Shown piece by piece: positions 1-6,545 of a stretch of DNA of 8,140 nt. Both the position numbers and the translations under genes were made by a program. Source of the stretch: CAZAQS01 sp964486825 (lineage in GTDB: Bacteria > Chloroflexota > Anaerolineae > Anaerolineales > UBA4823); NCBI GenBank assembly GCA_964486825.1, contig CAZAQS010000216.1, forward strand, positions 1 to 8,140. Direction: 5' to 3'. Position 1 is the first letter of the stretch. Each line of letters begins with the position of its first letter. The notes under the pieces are model-generated. The model was not told the DNA's origin and did not search any database. It saw only the letters and a list, made by a program, of their open reading frames with translations.

Positions 1-28
1 TGCCAAGCCTGTATTAAGGCTGTAAAGC

Positions 29-35
29 GAGGTGA
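29..35 (+). promoter_or_regulatory. Ribosome binding site deciding the PAS-UbiA start
   Basis: GAGGTGA matches the anti-Shine-Dalgarno core and ends 5 bases before the ATG at 41. It favours that codon over the overlapping GTG at 32 and ATG at 35, which lie inside or directly beside the site. Confidence 0.6.
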
Positions 36-40
36 TGACA

Positions 41-1312
41 ATGGCAGAAAAGCAATTGAAAAGCGTAATCGTATGCGACCTGGAGGGTAGGATTGAGACG
101 TTCAATAAGGGCGCTGTGGAGATCTTCGGTTACTCGCCGGAGGAGGTTATACAAAATAAGCGGGTATCCCTGTTCTCTCCGGGATTGATCGTGTTAGAGC
201 ATGTGCAGAACTGGCTCAAGATCGCACGTGAGGAGGGGGAGTTCAAGACACGGACAGTTTTTCTACGAAAAGACGGCACGCCCTTTACGGCGGACGTAAG
301 GATCACCCCCACCTTCCGGAATAGGCAACAGATCGGGTATTGTGGTGTGACTACCCCTGTCCCAGAAGTGGAACCGCAGGTTGCCGCGCCTCAGACCAAA
401 CTGGCCACACGCATCTTCGCGTGGATGGTAGTTACCCGGGCGCCTTTCCTTTCGGCTACGATCATCCCTATCCTGGCAGGGGCGGCATGGGTTTCAGCCA
501 GAGGGTTGGCCAATCCTTTCCCCTGGGGTTTATTCGTATTGGCTATGCTGGGTGGGATTGCATTGCATATCTCTGCCAATACTTTCAACGATTATTTTGA
601 CTGGCTTTCGGGCACAGATAAAGCGAATAACGATTATTTCATGCCCTATTCGGGTGGCAGCCGGTCTATTGAGCTGGGATTGATCTCCGAACAGAGACTT
701 CTGCAGGTAGCCTGGATTGCCCTGGGGGTTGCTTTACTAGCCGGATTGCCATTCTTGTTGCTAAGAGGTGCGGGGTTGCTACTGTTTGGTCTGGCTGGGG
801 CGTTATCAGCTTACTACTATACAGCTCCACCCCTGCGCCTGGCAGCCAGGAAAGGCCTGGGAGAGTTGGTTGTAGGATTAAATTTTGGACCGCTCATGAC
901 AGCCGGAACCGTATTTGCCTTGACAGGACAGCTTACCTGGTTAGATTTCTTTGTTGGCCTGCCAATTGGCTTGCTCACTACTGCTATACTCTGGATTAAC
1001 CAGTTCCCCGACATGGAAGCCGATGCCCTTACCGGCAAGCATAATTTGGTGGTCGTACTAGGCAAGGAGAGGGCACGTTGGGGATACGTGTTGCTCATGG
1101 TAGCCGCCTTCGGGTCTGCCCTCGTAGGAGTCCTACTGGGCTACCTGCCTCTTACCGCACTCCTGATGTTGGCTGGCTTGCCCCTAGCTGTATATGCGAC
1201 CAGGATCCTCTTCCGTCACTATGGTGATCGTTCCCTGATTAAGGCTAATTCGACAACCATACTGCTCCAAATGGTAGCTGGGCTGTTATTGACCGTCGGG
1301 TTATTTATCTAG
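41..1312 (+). CDS. PAS domain fused to MenA/UbiA-type prenyltransferase
   Basis: The protein is 423 aa from the ATG at 41. I prefer this start because GAGGTGA (29-35) sits 5 bases upstream; an in-frame GTG at 32 and ATG at 35 are alternatives. Residues about 5-105 form a PAS domain (VIVCDLEGRIETFNKGA, then IFGYSPEEV, then the FLRKDGTPF strand). A Pro/Ala/Val-rich linker (about 106-120) leads to a UbiA domain of about eight or nine membrane helices (about 125-423). Both Asp-rich prenyl-diphosphate/Mg motifs are intact: NDYFD with GTD (N183, D184, D187, D193) and NQFPDMEAD (N320, D324, D328). This form resembles MenA, which prenylates 1,4-dihydroxy-2-naphthoate in menaquinone synthesis, so that substrate is likely but not proven. 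UbiA enzymes normally lack a sensor domain; here the PAS would lie on the N-terminal, probably cytoplasmic, side and could sense redox state or a ligand. No other men gene is in the window. Confidence 0.88.
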   Translation: MAEKQLKSVIVCDLEGRIETFNKGAVEIFGYSPEEVIQNKRVSLFSPGLIVLEHVQNWLKIAREEGEFKTRTVFLRKDGTPFTADVRITPTFRNRQQIGYCGVTTPVPEVEPQVAAPQTKLATRIFAWMVVTRAPFLSATIIPILAGAAWVSARGLANPFPWGLFVLAMLGGIALHISANTFNDYFDWLSGTDKANNDYFMPYSGGSRSIELGLISEQRLLQVAWIALGVALLAGLPFLLLRGAGLLLFGLAGALSAYYYTAPPLRLAARKGLGELVVGLNFGPLMTAGTVFALTGQLTWLDFFVGLPIGLLTTAILWINQFPDMEADALTGKHNLVVVLGKERARWGYVLLMVAAFGSALVGVLLGYLPLTALLMLAGLPLAVYATRILFRHYGDRSLIKANSTTILLQMVAGLLLTVGLFI

Positions 1313-1353
1313 GGATATCAGGGCAAGACAATAGCTCCTTATTCAAGATAAAA

Positions 1354-1379
1354 AAAAGAGCGCATTCCAGCGCTCTTTT
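1354..1379. terminator. Bidirectional intrinsic terminator between convergent genes
   Basis: A perfect 10-bp stem, AAAAGAGCGC (1354-1363) against GCGCTCTTTT (1370-1379), encloses the 6-base loop ATTCCA. The A-tract on one arm and the T-tract on the other give a U-run in either direction. It lies 42 bases after the PAS-UbiA stop and 17 bases after the stop of the converging minus-strand gene, so it probably serves both. Confidence 0.9.
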
Positions 1380-1395
1380 CGCATAGACAAAACTC

Positions 1396-1929
1396 TTACT
1401 GTTCGCGGTAAGGAAACTCTCCACTGAGAGGTTTTAGCAAGTAGGTTGTGCTGCCATTCGTTTTGGTTGGTTTCTTTTCCAGGTAGGTGCGGAGCGGTTG
1501 GACGGCGCGCTGTAAGGCGTGGTTTGCTTCATCAAGAGCCTGACTTGCCTCAGGAGACAGATCGGGCATTTGCTTACGCAAAGAAGCTAGCTGTATGCTT
1601 GCTGCAAAAATGGCTTGCAGAGCCGTATCGCTCAACATACGGGTCCTATGAGCATCTGCGCGGGCTTCTTCCAGGACTCGGGCTTGCAGCTCACTGGTCT
1701 GGCGTTCTTCGATCCAGCGTGCCAGCAAATCGAGCACAAGAAAAGCGAACAGAGGTCCTAAACTACCGAAAAAGATCAACTCAACCAACATATGGTATTC
1801 AAGCCCAAATGTGGTATGAATCCAGCGAGCTGGCCCAAGCAAGTAAATAGCCACCAGCGCGATGACAGATGTGGGCAACGCCAAACGTAAGAACCGGATT
1901 CGTTTATAGAGGATATAGTGTGGCAGCAT
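1396..1929 (-). CDS. Two-helix membrane protein with a kinase-like DHp region lacking the His and the ATPase domain
   Basis: From the ATG at 1929 the product is 177 aa. AGGT with 6-base spacing precedes this codon. A longer in-frame version starts at ATG 2025 or GTG 2028 (210 aa), but its upstream site is weaker. Numbering below uses the 210-aa form. Two membrane helices (about 50-70 and 80-103) lead into a charged helix (about 104-130). A segment resembling the NarX/HisKA_3 dimerisation domain follows: MLSDTALQAIFAASIQLASL, then a second helix QALDEANHALQRAVQPLRTYL. By eye the usual Leu-His-Asp reads Leu-Ser-Asp (S133), so the phospho-acceptor is missing, and the protein ends before any HATPase domain. 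It cannot be a working kinase. A dimeric coiled-coil membrane scaffold, or a partner that forms heterodimers with true kinases, is possible. I know no named family for it. Confidence 0.72.
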   Translation of the reverse strand: MLPHYILYKRIRFLRLALPTSVIALVAIYLLGPARWIHTTFGLEYHMLVELIFFGSLGPLFAFLVLDLLARWIEERQTSELQARVLEEARADAHRTRMLSDTALQAIFAASIQLASLRKQMPDLSPEASQALDEANHALQRAVQPLRTYLEKKPTKTNGSTTYLLKPLSGEFPYREQ

Positions 1930-2029
1930 GATCTTACCTGATATTGGCTGGTGGTCGTATCCTTCGTAAACCAGAGATTTAAAGTATTTTACATCGAGAT
2001 AGATTGTCCTAATAGTGTTTATCATCACT

Positions 2030-2233
2030 CGCCTGTCATGAATAAGGAGGTAATTGTCATATGAGCAATGGCGATAAATAAAAGTAGAGCTCGCCTTTTA
2101 AGAGAGCCCATTTATGACAATCTGATAAAAACGAAAATCATTTACAATATCTTACACTTGTTGTGTTCAGGAGTTAAGATTGTACGAAATTCGATATTAG
2201 GATGAAGCGTCGTTGCTGTTCATTATGAAGCGG
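2030..2233. other. Intergenic region between two minus-strand genes
   Basis: About 200 AT-rich bases (300 if the 1929 start is used) separate the slipin stop from the DHp-like gene. Apart from the imperfect hairpin at 2145-2182, I find no convincing -35/-10 pair on the minus strand and no gene. A promoter for the DHp-like gene would be expected here but is not recognisable by eye. Confidence 0.5.
2145..2182 (-). terminator. Possible terminator of the GntR-slipin operon
   Basis: CAATATCTTA (2145-2154) pairs with TAAGATTG (2175-2182) if one A is bulged. An inner ACAC/GTGT pair shortens the loop. Read on the minus strand, the hairpin starts about 50 bases after the slipin stop and is followed by a T-rich but interrupted stretch (ATTTTCGTTTTTATC). 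The bulge and the broken U-tract make it a weak candidate. Confidence 0.3.
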
Positions 2234-3169
2234 TTAATTCTCAATGCCGGATCCCGTGATCTGTTCTAACTTCGTCTGGCTTAATGCCGTAAGACCAGAT
2301 ATAGCTCCTAGATTCATCGTTTCGACTGCGCTGGATGGCACAATAACCAGGGCGCCACGGTCCTTAAGTCCCTCGAATAGCATATTCATGGCGCGAAGGT
2401 GCAGGGCTGTGGGGTTATTGGCGTAGGCCAGGGCTGCCTCAGCAAAACTATGGGCTATTTGTTTTTCGGATTCACCTAAAATGACACGTGCCTGGCGCTC
2501 GCGTTCAGCCTGTGCCTGACGGCTCATGGCATCCTCCAGGCCTTTGGGAATGATGATATCTCGGATCTCCACGCTCTGAACAGTAACACCCCATGGAGTC
2601 GTCCGTTCGTCGATGATCCTCTGCAAGTCTGCGTCCATCTTGGCACGGCCGATCAGAATATCCGCCAGGTTCATCTGCCCGATAGTCTCCCGTAATGCCG
2701 TCTGTGCAGCCCAAGCGATGGCTTCCCGGTAATTTTCAACCTCCAGTGAGGCTTTTTCTGCATCCCAAACCATCCAGAAAAGAACAGCGTCAACATCTAC
2801 CGGGACGGTGTCGCGGGTGAGGGTCTTCTCGGCATTGAAGGGAGTAACCATGACACGGTGGTCGATGACCCTGGCTATGGTGTCAATGATCGGGAAAATC
2901 CAAAACGCACCCGGGCCTTTCAACCCCTGGAATTTCCCCAAGCGCAGGACGACCATCTTTTCCCACTGGTCAGCAACTTTTAATGCCAGTAAAACATAAG
3001 TTCCCAAGGCCACCAGAACCAAAGCGTAAAGGATGATGAACCAGTCGGGCATACGATTATACAGATAAGCAGCCCCGGCAACACCCAGGGCATACAGAAA
3101 AAATGCCAACGCTGCTGCAGCACCGCTGATCCGAGACCGATCCATGCTGGAGTACGTGGATATATTCAT
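2234..3169 (-). CDS. Slipin / stomatin-like SPFH (band 7) membrane protein
   Basis: The protein is 311 aa. AGGAGA sits 5 bases before the ATG at 3169. Residues about 16-36 and 43-64 are hydrophobic and anchor the protein. The SPFH domain runs from about 65 to 225: VVLRLGKFQGLKGPGAFWI, then the DHRVMVTPFN strand, TLTRDTVPVDVDAVLFWMV, the LRETIGQMNLADIL helix, and VQSVEIRDIIIPKGLEDAM. A short Gln/Glu/Ala-rich coiled coil (about 215-250) follows, with a conserved-type tail VIVPSSAV near 276-283. Slipins oligomerise on the membrane and are linked to microdomains and stress. Most bacterial slipins sit beside an NfeD protein, which is not seen here. The gene is 30 bases downstream of the GntR gene on the same strand, so the regulator probably controls it. 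Two predicted N-terminal helices rather than one hairpin is a mild variation. Confidence 0.92.
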   Translation of the reverse strand: MNISTYSSMDRSRISGAAAALAFFLYALGVAGAAYLYNRMPDWFIILYALVLVALGTYVLLALKVADQWEKMVVLRLGKFQGLKGPGAFWIFPIIDTIARVIDHRVMVTPFNAEKTLTRDTVPVDVDAVLFWMVWDAEKASLEVENYREAIAWAAQTALRETIGQMNLADILIGRAKMDADLQRIIDERTTPWGVTVQSVEIRDIIIPKGLEDAMSRQAQAERERQARVILGESEKQIAHSFAEAALAYANNPTALHLRAMNMLFEGLKDRGALVIVPSSAVETMNLGAISGLTALSQTKLEQITGSGIEN

Positions 3170-3199
3170 TTCAATCTCCTTATCATGGTAAATGTTGGA

Positions 3200-3619
3200 T
3201 TATTCACCGGATGGGATGCCCGTATTTTCCCATCTTGCAAGGTGGTGATCTAAACACGCCCGGACTTCCTTTGATGAAAAGCCCAGCTGTGTGATTTCTT
3301 TAATGTAGCCCTGAGTAACGACCTCCAGGCTCTTTTCTCGCAACTTTCGGAGGGACTCACCGTCTGGCGTATCCCAAACAAAAGTGCCCCGACCTCGTTG
3401 AGTTGAGATCAACCTCAATTGATCCAATTCATGATATGCACGGGTGACGGTGTTAAAGTTAATGCGCAACTCAGCCGCAAGCTCACGTACAGTGGGTAAT
3501 TGATCGCCCGGTTTCAAATCGCCTGCAGTAATCAAATGCTCGATCTGCCTGGAAATCTGGAGGTAAAGCGGCTCTCCTGACCGGAAATTTACCAGGATCT
3601 TTCCTTCCAACACGTTCAT
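3200..3619 (-). CDS. GntR-family repressor, YtrA type
   Basis: The protein is 139 aa, the usual size for YtrA-type regulators, which have a winged helix and only a short helical tail. Residues about 12-83 form the GntR DNA-binding domain: GEPLYLQISRQIEHLI, LKPGDQLPTVRELAAEL, recognition helix INFNTVTRAYHELDQL, and the wing QRGRGTFV. Residues about 88-133 are helical (dimerisation) and contain no ligand-binding fold of the FadR or UTRA kind. The start has AAGGAAGG upstream. YtrA regulators are commonly first in operons with membrane proteins, often ABC transporters, that they repress together with themselves; here the partner is a slipin. A 23-bp palindrome and a promoter lie just upstream of the start, in line with autoregulation. 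Confidence 0.92.
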   Translation of the reverse strand: MNVLEGKILVNFRSGEPLYLQISRQIEHLITAGDLKPGDQLPTVRELAAELRINFNTVTRAYHELDQLRLISTQRGRGTFVWDTPDGESLRKLREKSLEVVTQGYIKEITQLGFSSKEVRACLDHHLARWENTGIPSGE

Positions 3620-3631
3620 CCGGCCTTCCTT

Positions 3632-3654
3632 ATAGAAAAATTGGATTTTTGTAT
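3632..3654. promoter_or_regulatory. Operator-like palindrome upstream of the GntR gene
   Basis: The left arm ATAGAAAAAT (3632-3641) and right arm ATTTTTGTAT (3645-3654) match at 9 of 10 positions around a 3-base centre TGG. The site sits between the predicted transcription start (near 3657) and the GntR start codon, where a bound repressor would block transcription. Assignment to this GntR protein is inferred from position only. Confidence 0.45.
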
Positions 3655-3663
3655 CTATGAATT

Positions 3664-3691
3664 ATTGTATATCAGAAGAAAGTGAAATCAA
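3664..3691 (-). promoter_or_regulatory. Sigma-70-type promoter of the GntR-slipin operon
   Basis: On the minus strand, TTGATT (-35, 3686-3691) and TACAAT (-10, 3664-3669) are separated by 16 bases. They match consensus at 4 of 6 and 5 of 6 positions. The predicted start near 3657 leaves a leader of about 38 bases that contains the palindrome at 3632-3654. Confidence 0.5.
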
Positions 3692-3759
3692 GTAATGAAT
3701 GTAACCTATTTGTTTAAGAGCTAGAGAAGTAGGGATGGAATAAGTATATTTATATTAGT

Positions 3760-4086
3760 AGCGGGCGCGTTTACCAGATAAAAGGCAACGTTCTTACTTA
3801 ACTGGTAGTCAATACAGAGTCAGGAACTGCAATCTTCAATGGGCGGGCCAATGTCCAGGATGTTACCGATCCGGATAACCCGCTGAATTTGGACGGCACC
3901 GCTACGCTGCAAGTAAACATGACGGACATTGGTGAGCCAGGTAGCACTGATCGTATTGCTATCACCGTATGGAACAAGGATGGCGACTTGTATTTCTCGA
4001 GTTCTTGGAATGGTGTTCATCCGGTATGTGTACTATCAGGTATTCAGGAATTGCAATCTTATTTTTCACAGGATATAATAGACTAA
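3760..4086 (+). pseudogene. Remnant of a secreted beta-sandwich-type protein gene (C-terminal part)
   Basis: An open frame from 3802 reads LVVNTESGTAIFNGRANV, continues through a DPDNPLNLDGTATLQV strand, and then DRIAITVWNKDGDLYFSS. This alternation of beta strands, with the RIAITVWNKDG segment, resembles the C-terminal module of secreted bacterial surface proteins (the type with KFRIKIWDK...VVYDN before a Gly-Asn-Leu-Val end). There is no ATG, GTG or ribosome site at the front. The frame is stopped by TAA at 3799-3801, and SGRVYQIKGNVLT lies in phase before that stop. Near the end, a +1 frame (to TAA at 4076-4078) reads RNCNLIFHRI, which looks more like the expected terminus than the in-frame tail. 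Together these suggest a truncated, frameshifted relic. The family link is from memory, with no search run. A TTG-started small protein (3889-4086) is the less likely alternative. Confidence 0.5.
4051..4079 (+). promoter_or_regulatory. Sigma-70-type promoter of the cyclase gene
   Basis: TTGCAA (4051-4056) and a perfect TATAAT (4074-4079) are separated by exactly 17 bases. The predicted start near 4086 gives a leader of about 49 bases before the cyclase ATG. The promoter lies inside the 3' end of the gene remnant at 3760-4086. Confidence 0.65.
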
Positions 4087-4134
4087 CTATATCCGAATTT
4101 ACCGGTATGTAAGCTTTAATGAAAGGATTCTCCT

Positions 4135-4965
4135 ATGAGTGGAGAAGAGAAAATTTCACCAGATGAAGTCGAACGAATTTGGCATCATTATCTGAGTAAA
4201 GGCAGTATGCCAGATACACTTCACTTTCCCTGGTATACATCCAAACGCCTTAGGCCATTATACCTACGTCTTCCGGCAGAACCGCGCTGCCAGGTGTGCT
4301 ATTATCCTTTTGCAGGAATTGGTGGAAAGGTAATGCACAGGTTATTTGATATCCAGCCATCCAAATTGAACCCACATTTATGCAACCAATGTGATGAATT
4401 TGCTAAAAAATATAGTGGTGGGACCGAGATTGAACTATCGATTATATTTGCAGATGTGCGCGGTTCAACAAAACTAGCCCAAGAAATGGATGCTACTAAA
4501 TTCAGCCAGCTTATTCAACGTTACTATAATGCTGCAACGAAAGTCCTATACAATAATGGTGCAATGGTCGAAAAGTTGGTTGGCGATGCAGTAACTGGTT
4601 TCCTTATTCCTGGTTTTTCTGGTCCGAACCATGCAGCTAAAGCAGTGGGGGTCGCCCGGGATATATTATTGGCAACAGGTCATGGCAGCCCTCCTGGACC
4701 TTGGATACCGGTGGGTACTGGCGTGCATACAGGGATGGCATTTGTGGGAGCGATCCAGGCTGATTCAGGAGCTAATGATATCGTTGTCCTGGGTGATACT
4801 GCGAATACGGGAGCTCGCCTGGCCTCCATCGCTAAAGCAGGTGAGGTCGTGATCAGCCAGGCGACTGCACGGGCAGCCAGACTGGATGTCTCTGGAATGG
4901 AATTAAGACAGGTCGAGCTCAAAGGGCTTGCCCAGCCTATGGAGGTGCAAGTGCTCCAGGTCTAA
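4135..4965 (+). CDS. Class III adenylate/guanylate cyclase with an N-terminal double-CxxC module
   Basis: The protein is 276 aa and soluble. AAAGGA lies 7 bases before the ATG. Residues 1-95 carry CQVC (C52, C55) and CNQC (C83, C86), which could bind zinc or an Fe-S cluster. The cyclase homology domain follows (about 97-276): FADVRGST with metal ligand D107, EKLVGDAV with K147 and metal ligand D151, GTGVHTG, and VVLGDTANTGARLAS with N224 and R228 for the transition state. All key catalytic positions are present, so it should form cAMP or cGMP as a homodimer. The position usually Asp (mammalian AC) or Thr (many bacterial AC), three residues before the Gly of LGDTAN, is Val217, so the substrate is not settled. 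No transmembrane, GAF, PAS or HAMP domain is present, so any sensing must be through the Cys module. A strong promoter precedes the gene, which appears to be monocistronic. Confidence 0.9.
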   Translation: MSGEEKISPDEVERIWHHYLSKGSMPDTLHFPWYTSKRLRPLYLRLPAEPRCQVCYYPFAGIGGKVMHRLFDIQPSKLNPHLCNQCDEFAKKYSGGTEIELSIIFADVRGSTKLAQEMDATKFSQLIQRYYNAATKVLYNNGAMVEKLVGDAVTGFLIPGFSGPNHAAKAVGVARDILLATGHGSPPGPWIPVGTGVHTGMAFVGAIQADSGANDIVVLGDTANTGARLASIAKAGEVVISQATARAARLDVSGMELRQVELKGLAQPMEVQVLQV

Positions 4966-4990
4966 CGATCGTTTTATCCTCAGGCTCGAC

Positions 4991-5010
4991 TCCGTTCCCT
5001 TCACAACGGA
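4991..5010 (+). terminator. Possible terminator after the cyclase gene
   Basis: TCCGTT (4991-4996) pairs perfectly with AACGGA (5005-5010) around an 8-base loop and is followed by TTGTTATTTT. It starts 25 bases after the cyclase stop, in the 60-base gap between two convergent genes. The short stem and interrupted U-run make it modest. Confidence 0.45.
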
Positions 5011-5025
5011 TTGTTATTTTCTCCC

Positions 5026-6498
5026 TTATCCTAAAGGAAAAACCAACATCAGCATCCAGGCTGTAAATAAGGCTCCGCTCAGCGAGAAAGCCCAGACGCC
5101 CTGGTATGGCCCGGCAGCCAGAGCATGCATCCCAAAAAAGATCGGGAAGACCGGCATGATCAGGATAAGAAAGCCGATACCAGGGGTGATCTGCATGGCA
5201 AGCATCAAGCCACCAAGGAGAAGGAGGCTATGGGCTATCCAGGCAGCAGCCTGTCCTATCCATCCTTGCCCGCGAAACAGCTCTCCCACCAAGAGGAACC
5301 AGGGCAGCAGGCATAGCGCAGCTAATGGCCATAAAACCAACCTGGGTAAGATCATCAGCCAGGGTATCCACACCAGGTGGCTTAGCAAGCCGACCCCAAT
5401 CCATAGCACCGCAAAGGTAAGCAATCCTGCAAGCGTGCCTTGACCCGAGAAACCGACTGGCCAGACGCGCAGAATCATTAGGCCGGTTACTCCCGCCAGG
5501 CCGAACCAGAGCATAAGGTATCCGCCTACCAAGATACCGAACAGACCGGAAACCTCCACTCCTGCCTGCTCAAGCAGCCACAGGATAAATATTGCTACCA
5601 AAACCCCGACCACCATTGCACCTAACCGGCGCCCAACCGAGGAGATAGGGGGAGCTGTCTCTCTACCCGGCCTAAATCGAAGGGCGAACCCAATGGCAGC
5701 CAGCAATATCCCTGCCAGGCCTACAGCGAACCAACTCATACGCCGGTCGCTATAGGGAAGTGCACCCGGTTGCACACCAAAAACCCCGTCCACCCACTCG
5801 AGGATAGAGCGGTAAGCCTGGTTCGAGAATAGGATTGTCAAGTGGTTAGCTCCTGATATTGTAACCAGCCGGCGAGCCGTTCCAGCAACCAGGTCTCCAC
5901 CTTCTCCACCGGCCTGGGACAAGAGCTGGCGGGCGTTCTCCAGAAAGGAGGGCTCCTGGCTACCTGCCAGCAGCAACAGATTCCGGGGTAGATCTATCGT
6001 TACCTGGCGAAGGACTGGCGAAACTGCGATCGTAGCTTCCGTCTCAGGGTGCAGCTGCCCAAAACTTAACGCTACCCCGCTACCCATAGAATGTCCAAGG
6101 ATGGCAACCCGCTCTCCGCTTACCAGGCCTTGCTGGATGGTTTGTCTCAAAGCACGCTCGGCATCGCGCACTAACGCATCTCGCTCCCCGGAAGCATCTA
6201 GCGGAGCCGGGTTGGCTCCATGACCGGCGAAATCCCAGGTGAGTACGTTGTAGCCAGCATGTGCAAGGCTTAATGCAATGCCATGCATGACGGTACCAGA
6301 GCCAGCAAAACCATGCCCAATTAAAACCACCGGGGAATTAGCTGCCTGGGCCTGCTGCACCAGGAAGGCTGTTACGGGGGTCCCTTCCGCATCGATGGTT
6401 ACCACTGTAATCCCCTGCCTTGTGGCAAGAACCTGTCCCACTGACAGCGCTACCAGCGTGAACCCGACCAACACGAAGCTCCACCAGAATTTTCTCAT
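5026..6498 (-). CDS. Exported alpha/beta hydrolase fused to a multi-helix membrane domain
   Basis: The protein is 490 aa from the ATG at 6498, preceded by a weak site (GATGGATT). A signal-anchor helix (about 5-23) should place residues 30-245 outside the cytoplasmic membrane. That region is an alpha/beta hydrolase: HGFAGSG (oxyanion loop, 62-68), the WDFAGHG turn (88-94), the nucleophile elbow GHSMG with S137, a candidate acid near E182 (LLLLAGSQEP), and the catalytic His at H219 (ISGANHL). Residues about 255-490 hold about eight hydrophobic helices with no motif I recognise; they are Leu, Gly and Trp rich. The fold is typical of esterases, lipases and peptidases, and no substrate can be named. 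The gene converges on the cyclase gene and is 137 bases downstream of the PlsY-like gene on the same strand. The membrane part doubles the length of a usual family member, so this is a fusion architecture rather than a simple lipoprotein esterase. Confidence 0.85.
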   Translation of the reverse strand: MRKFWWSFVLVGFTLVALSVGQVLATRQGITVVTIDAEGTPVTAFLVQQAQAANSPVVLIGHGFAGSGTVMHGIALSLAHAGYNVLTWDFAGHGANPAPLDASGERDALVRDAERALRQTIQQGLVSGERVAILGHSMGSGVALSFGQLHPETEATIAVSPVLRQVTIDLPRNLLLLAGSQEPSFLENARQLLSQAGGEGGDLVAGTARRLVTISGANHLTILFSNQAYRSILEWVDGVFGVQPGALPYSDRRMSWFAVGLAGILLAAIGFALRFRPGRETAPPISSVGRRLGAMVVGVLVAIFILWLLEQAGVEVSGLFGILVGGYLMLWFGLAGVTGLMILRVWPVGFSGQGTLAGLLTFAVLWIGVGLLSHLVWIPWLMILPRLVLWPLAALCLLPWFLLVGELFRGQGWIGQAAAWIAHSLLLLGGLMLAMQITPGIGFLILIMPVFPIFFGMHALAAGPYQGVWAFSLSGALFTAWMLMLVFPLG

Positions 6499-6545
6499 AT
6501 ACTTAATCCATCTTCATAAATTGTAGGATCCAGAAAGCGAAGAGC

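Noticed and set aside
1..90. Open frame from the window edge to TAG at 88-90 starting CQACIKAVKRGDD, possibly the tail of an upstream gene.
   Set aside because: It would overlap the PAS-UbiA gene by about 50 bases. Two other frames also stop shortly before that gene (17 and 25), so the true upstream end cannot be told from this fragment.
2044..2081. Perfect AAGGAGG followed by an ATG opening a six-codon plus-strand frame (MSNGDK).
   Set aside because: The spacing is 10 bases, the frame is only six codons, no plus-strand promoter is visible, and nothing follows that it could lead. Chance is the simplest explanation.
3820..4020. Minus-strand 66-codon open frame opposite the gene remnant.
   Set aside because: There is no ribosome site or motif, and the plus-strand reading gives clear beta-strand-type protein sequence, so this is a shadow.
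4965..4974. Ten-base perfect palindrome AACGATCGTT at the cyclase stop codon.
   Set aside because: It has no loop to form a hairpin and sits at the end of a gene, away from any promoter. A palindrome of this length is expected by chance.
4928..5443. Long plus-strand open frame of 171 codons running across the end of the cyclase gene into the hydrolase gene.
   Set aside because: Its product is rich in Pro, Lys, Arg and Ser with no fold pattern, and it lies opposite the hydrophobic C-terminal helices of the hydrolase gene. It is an antisense shadow.
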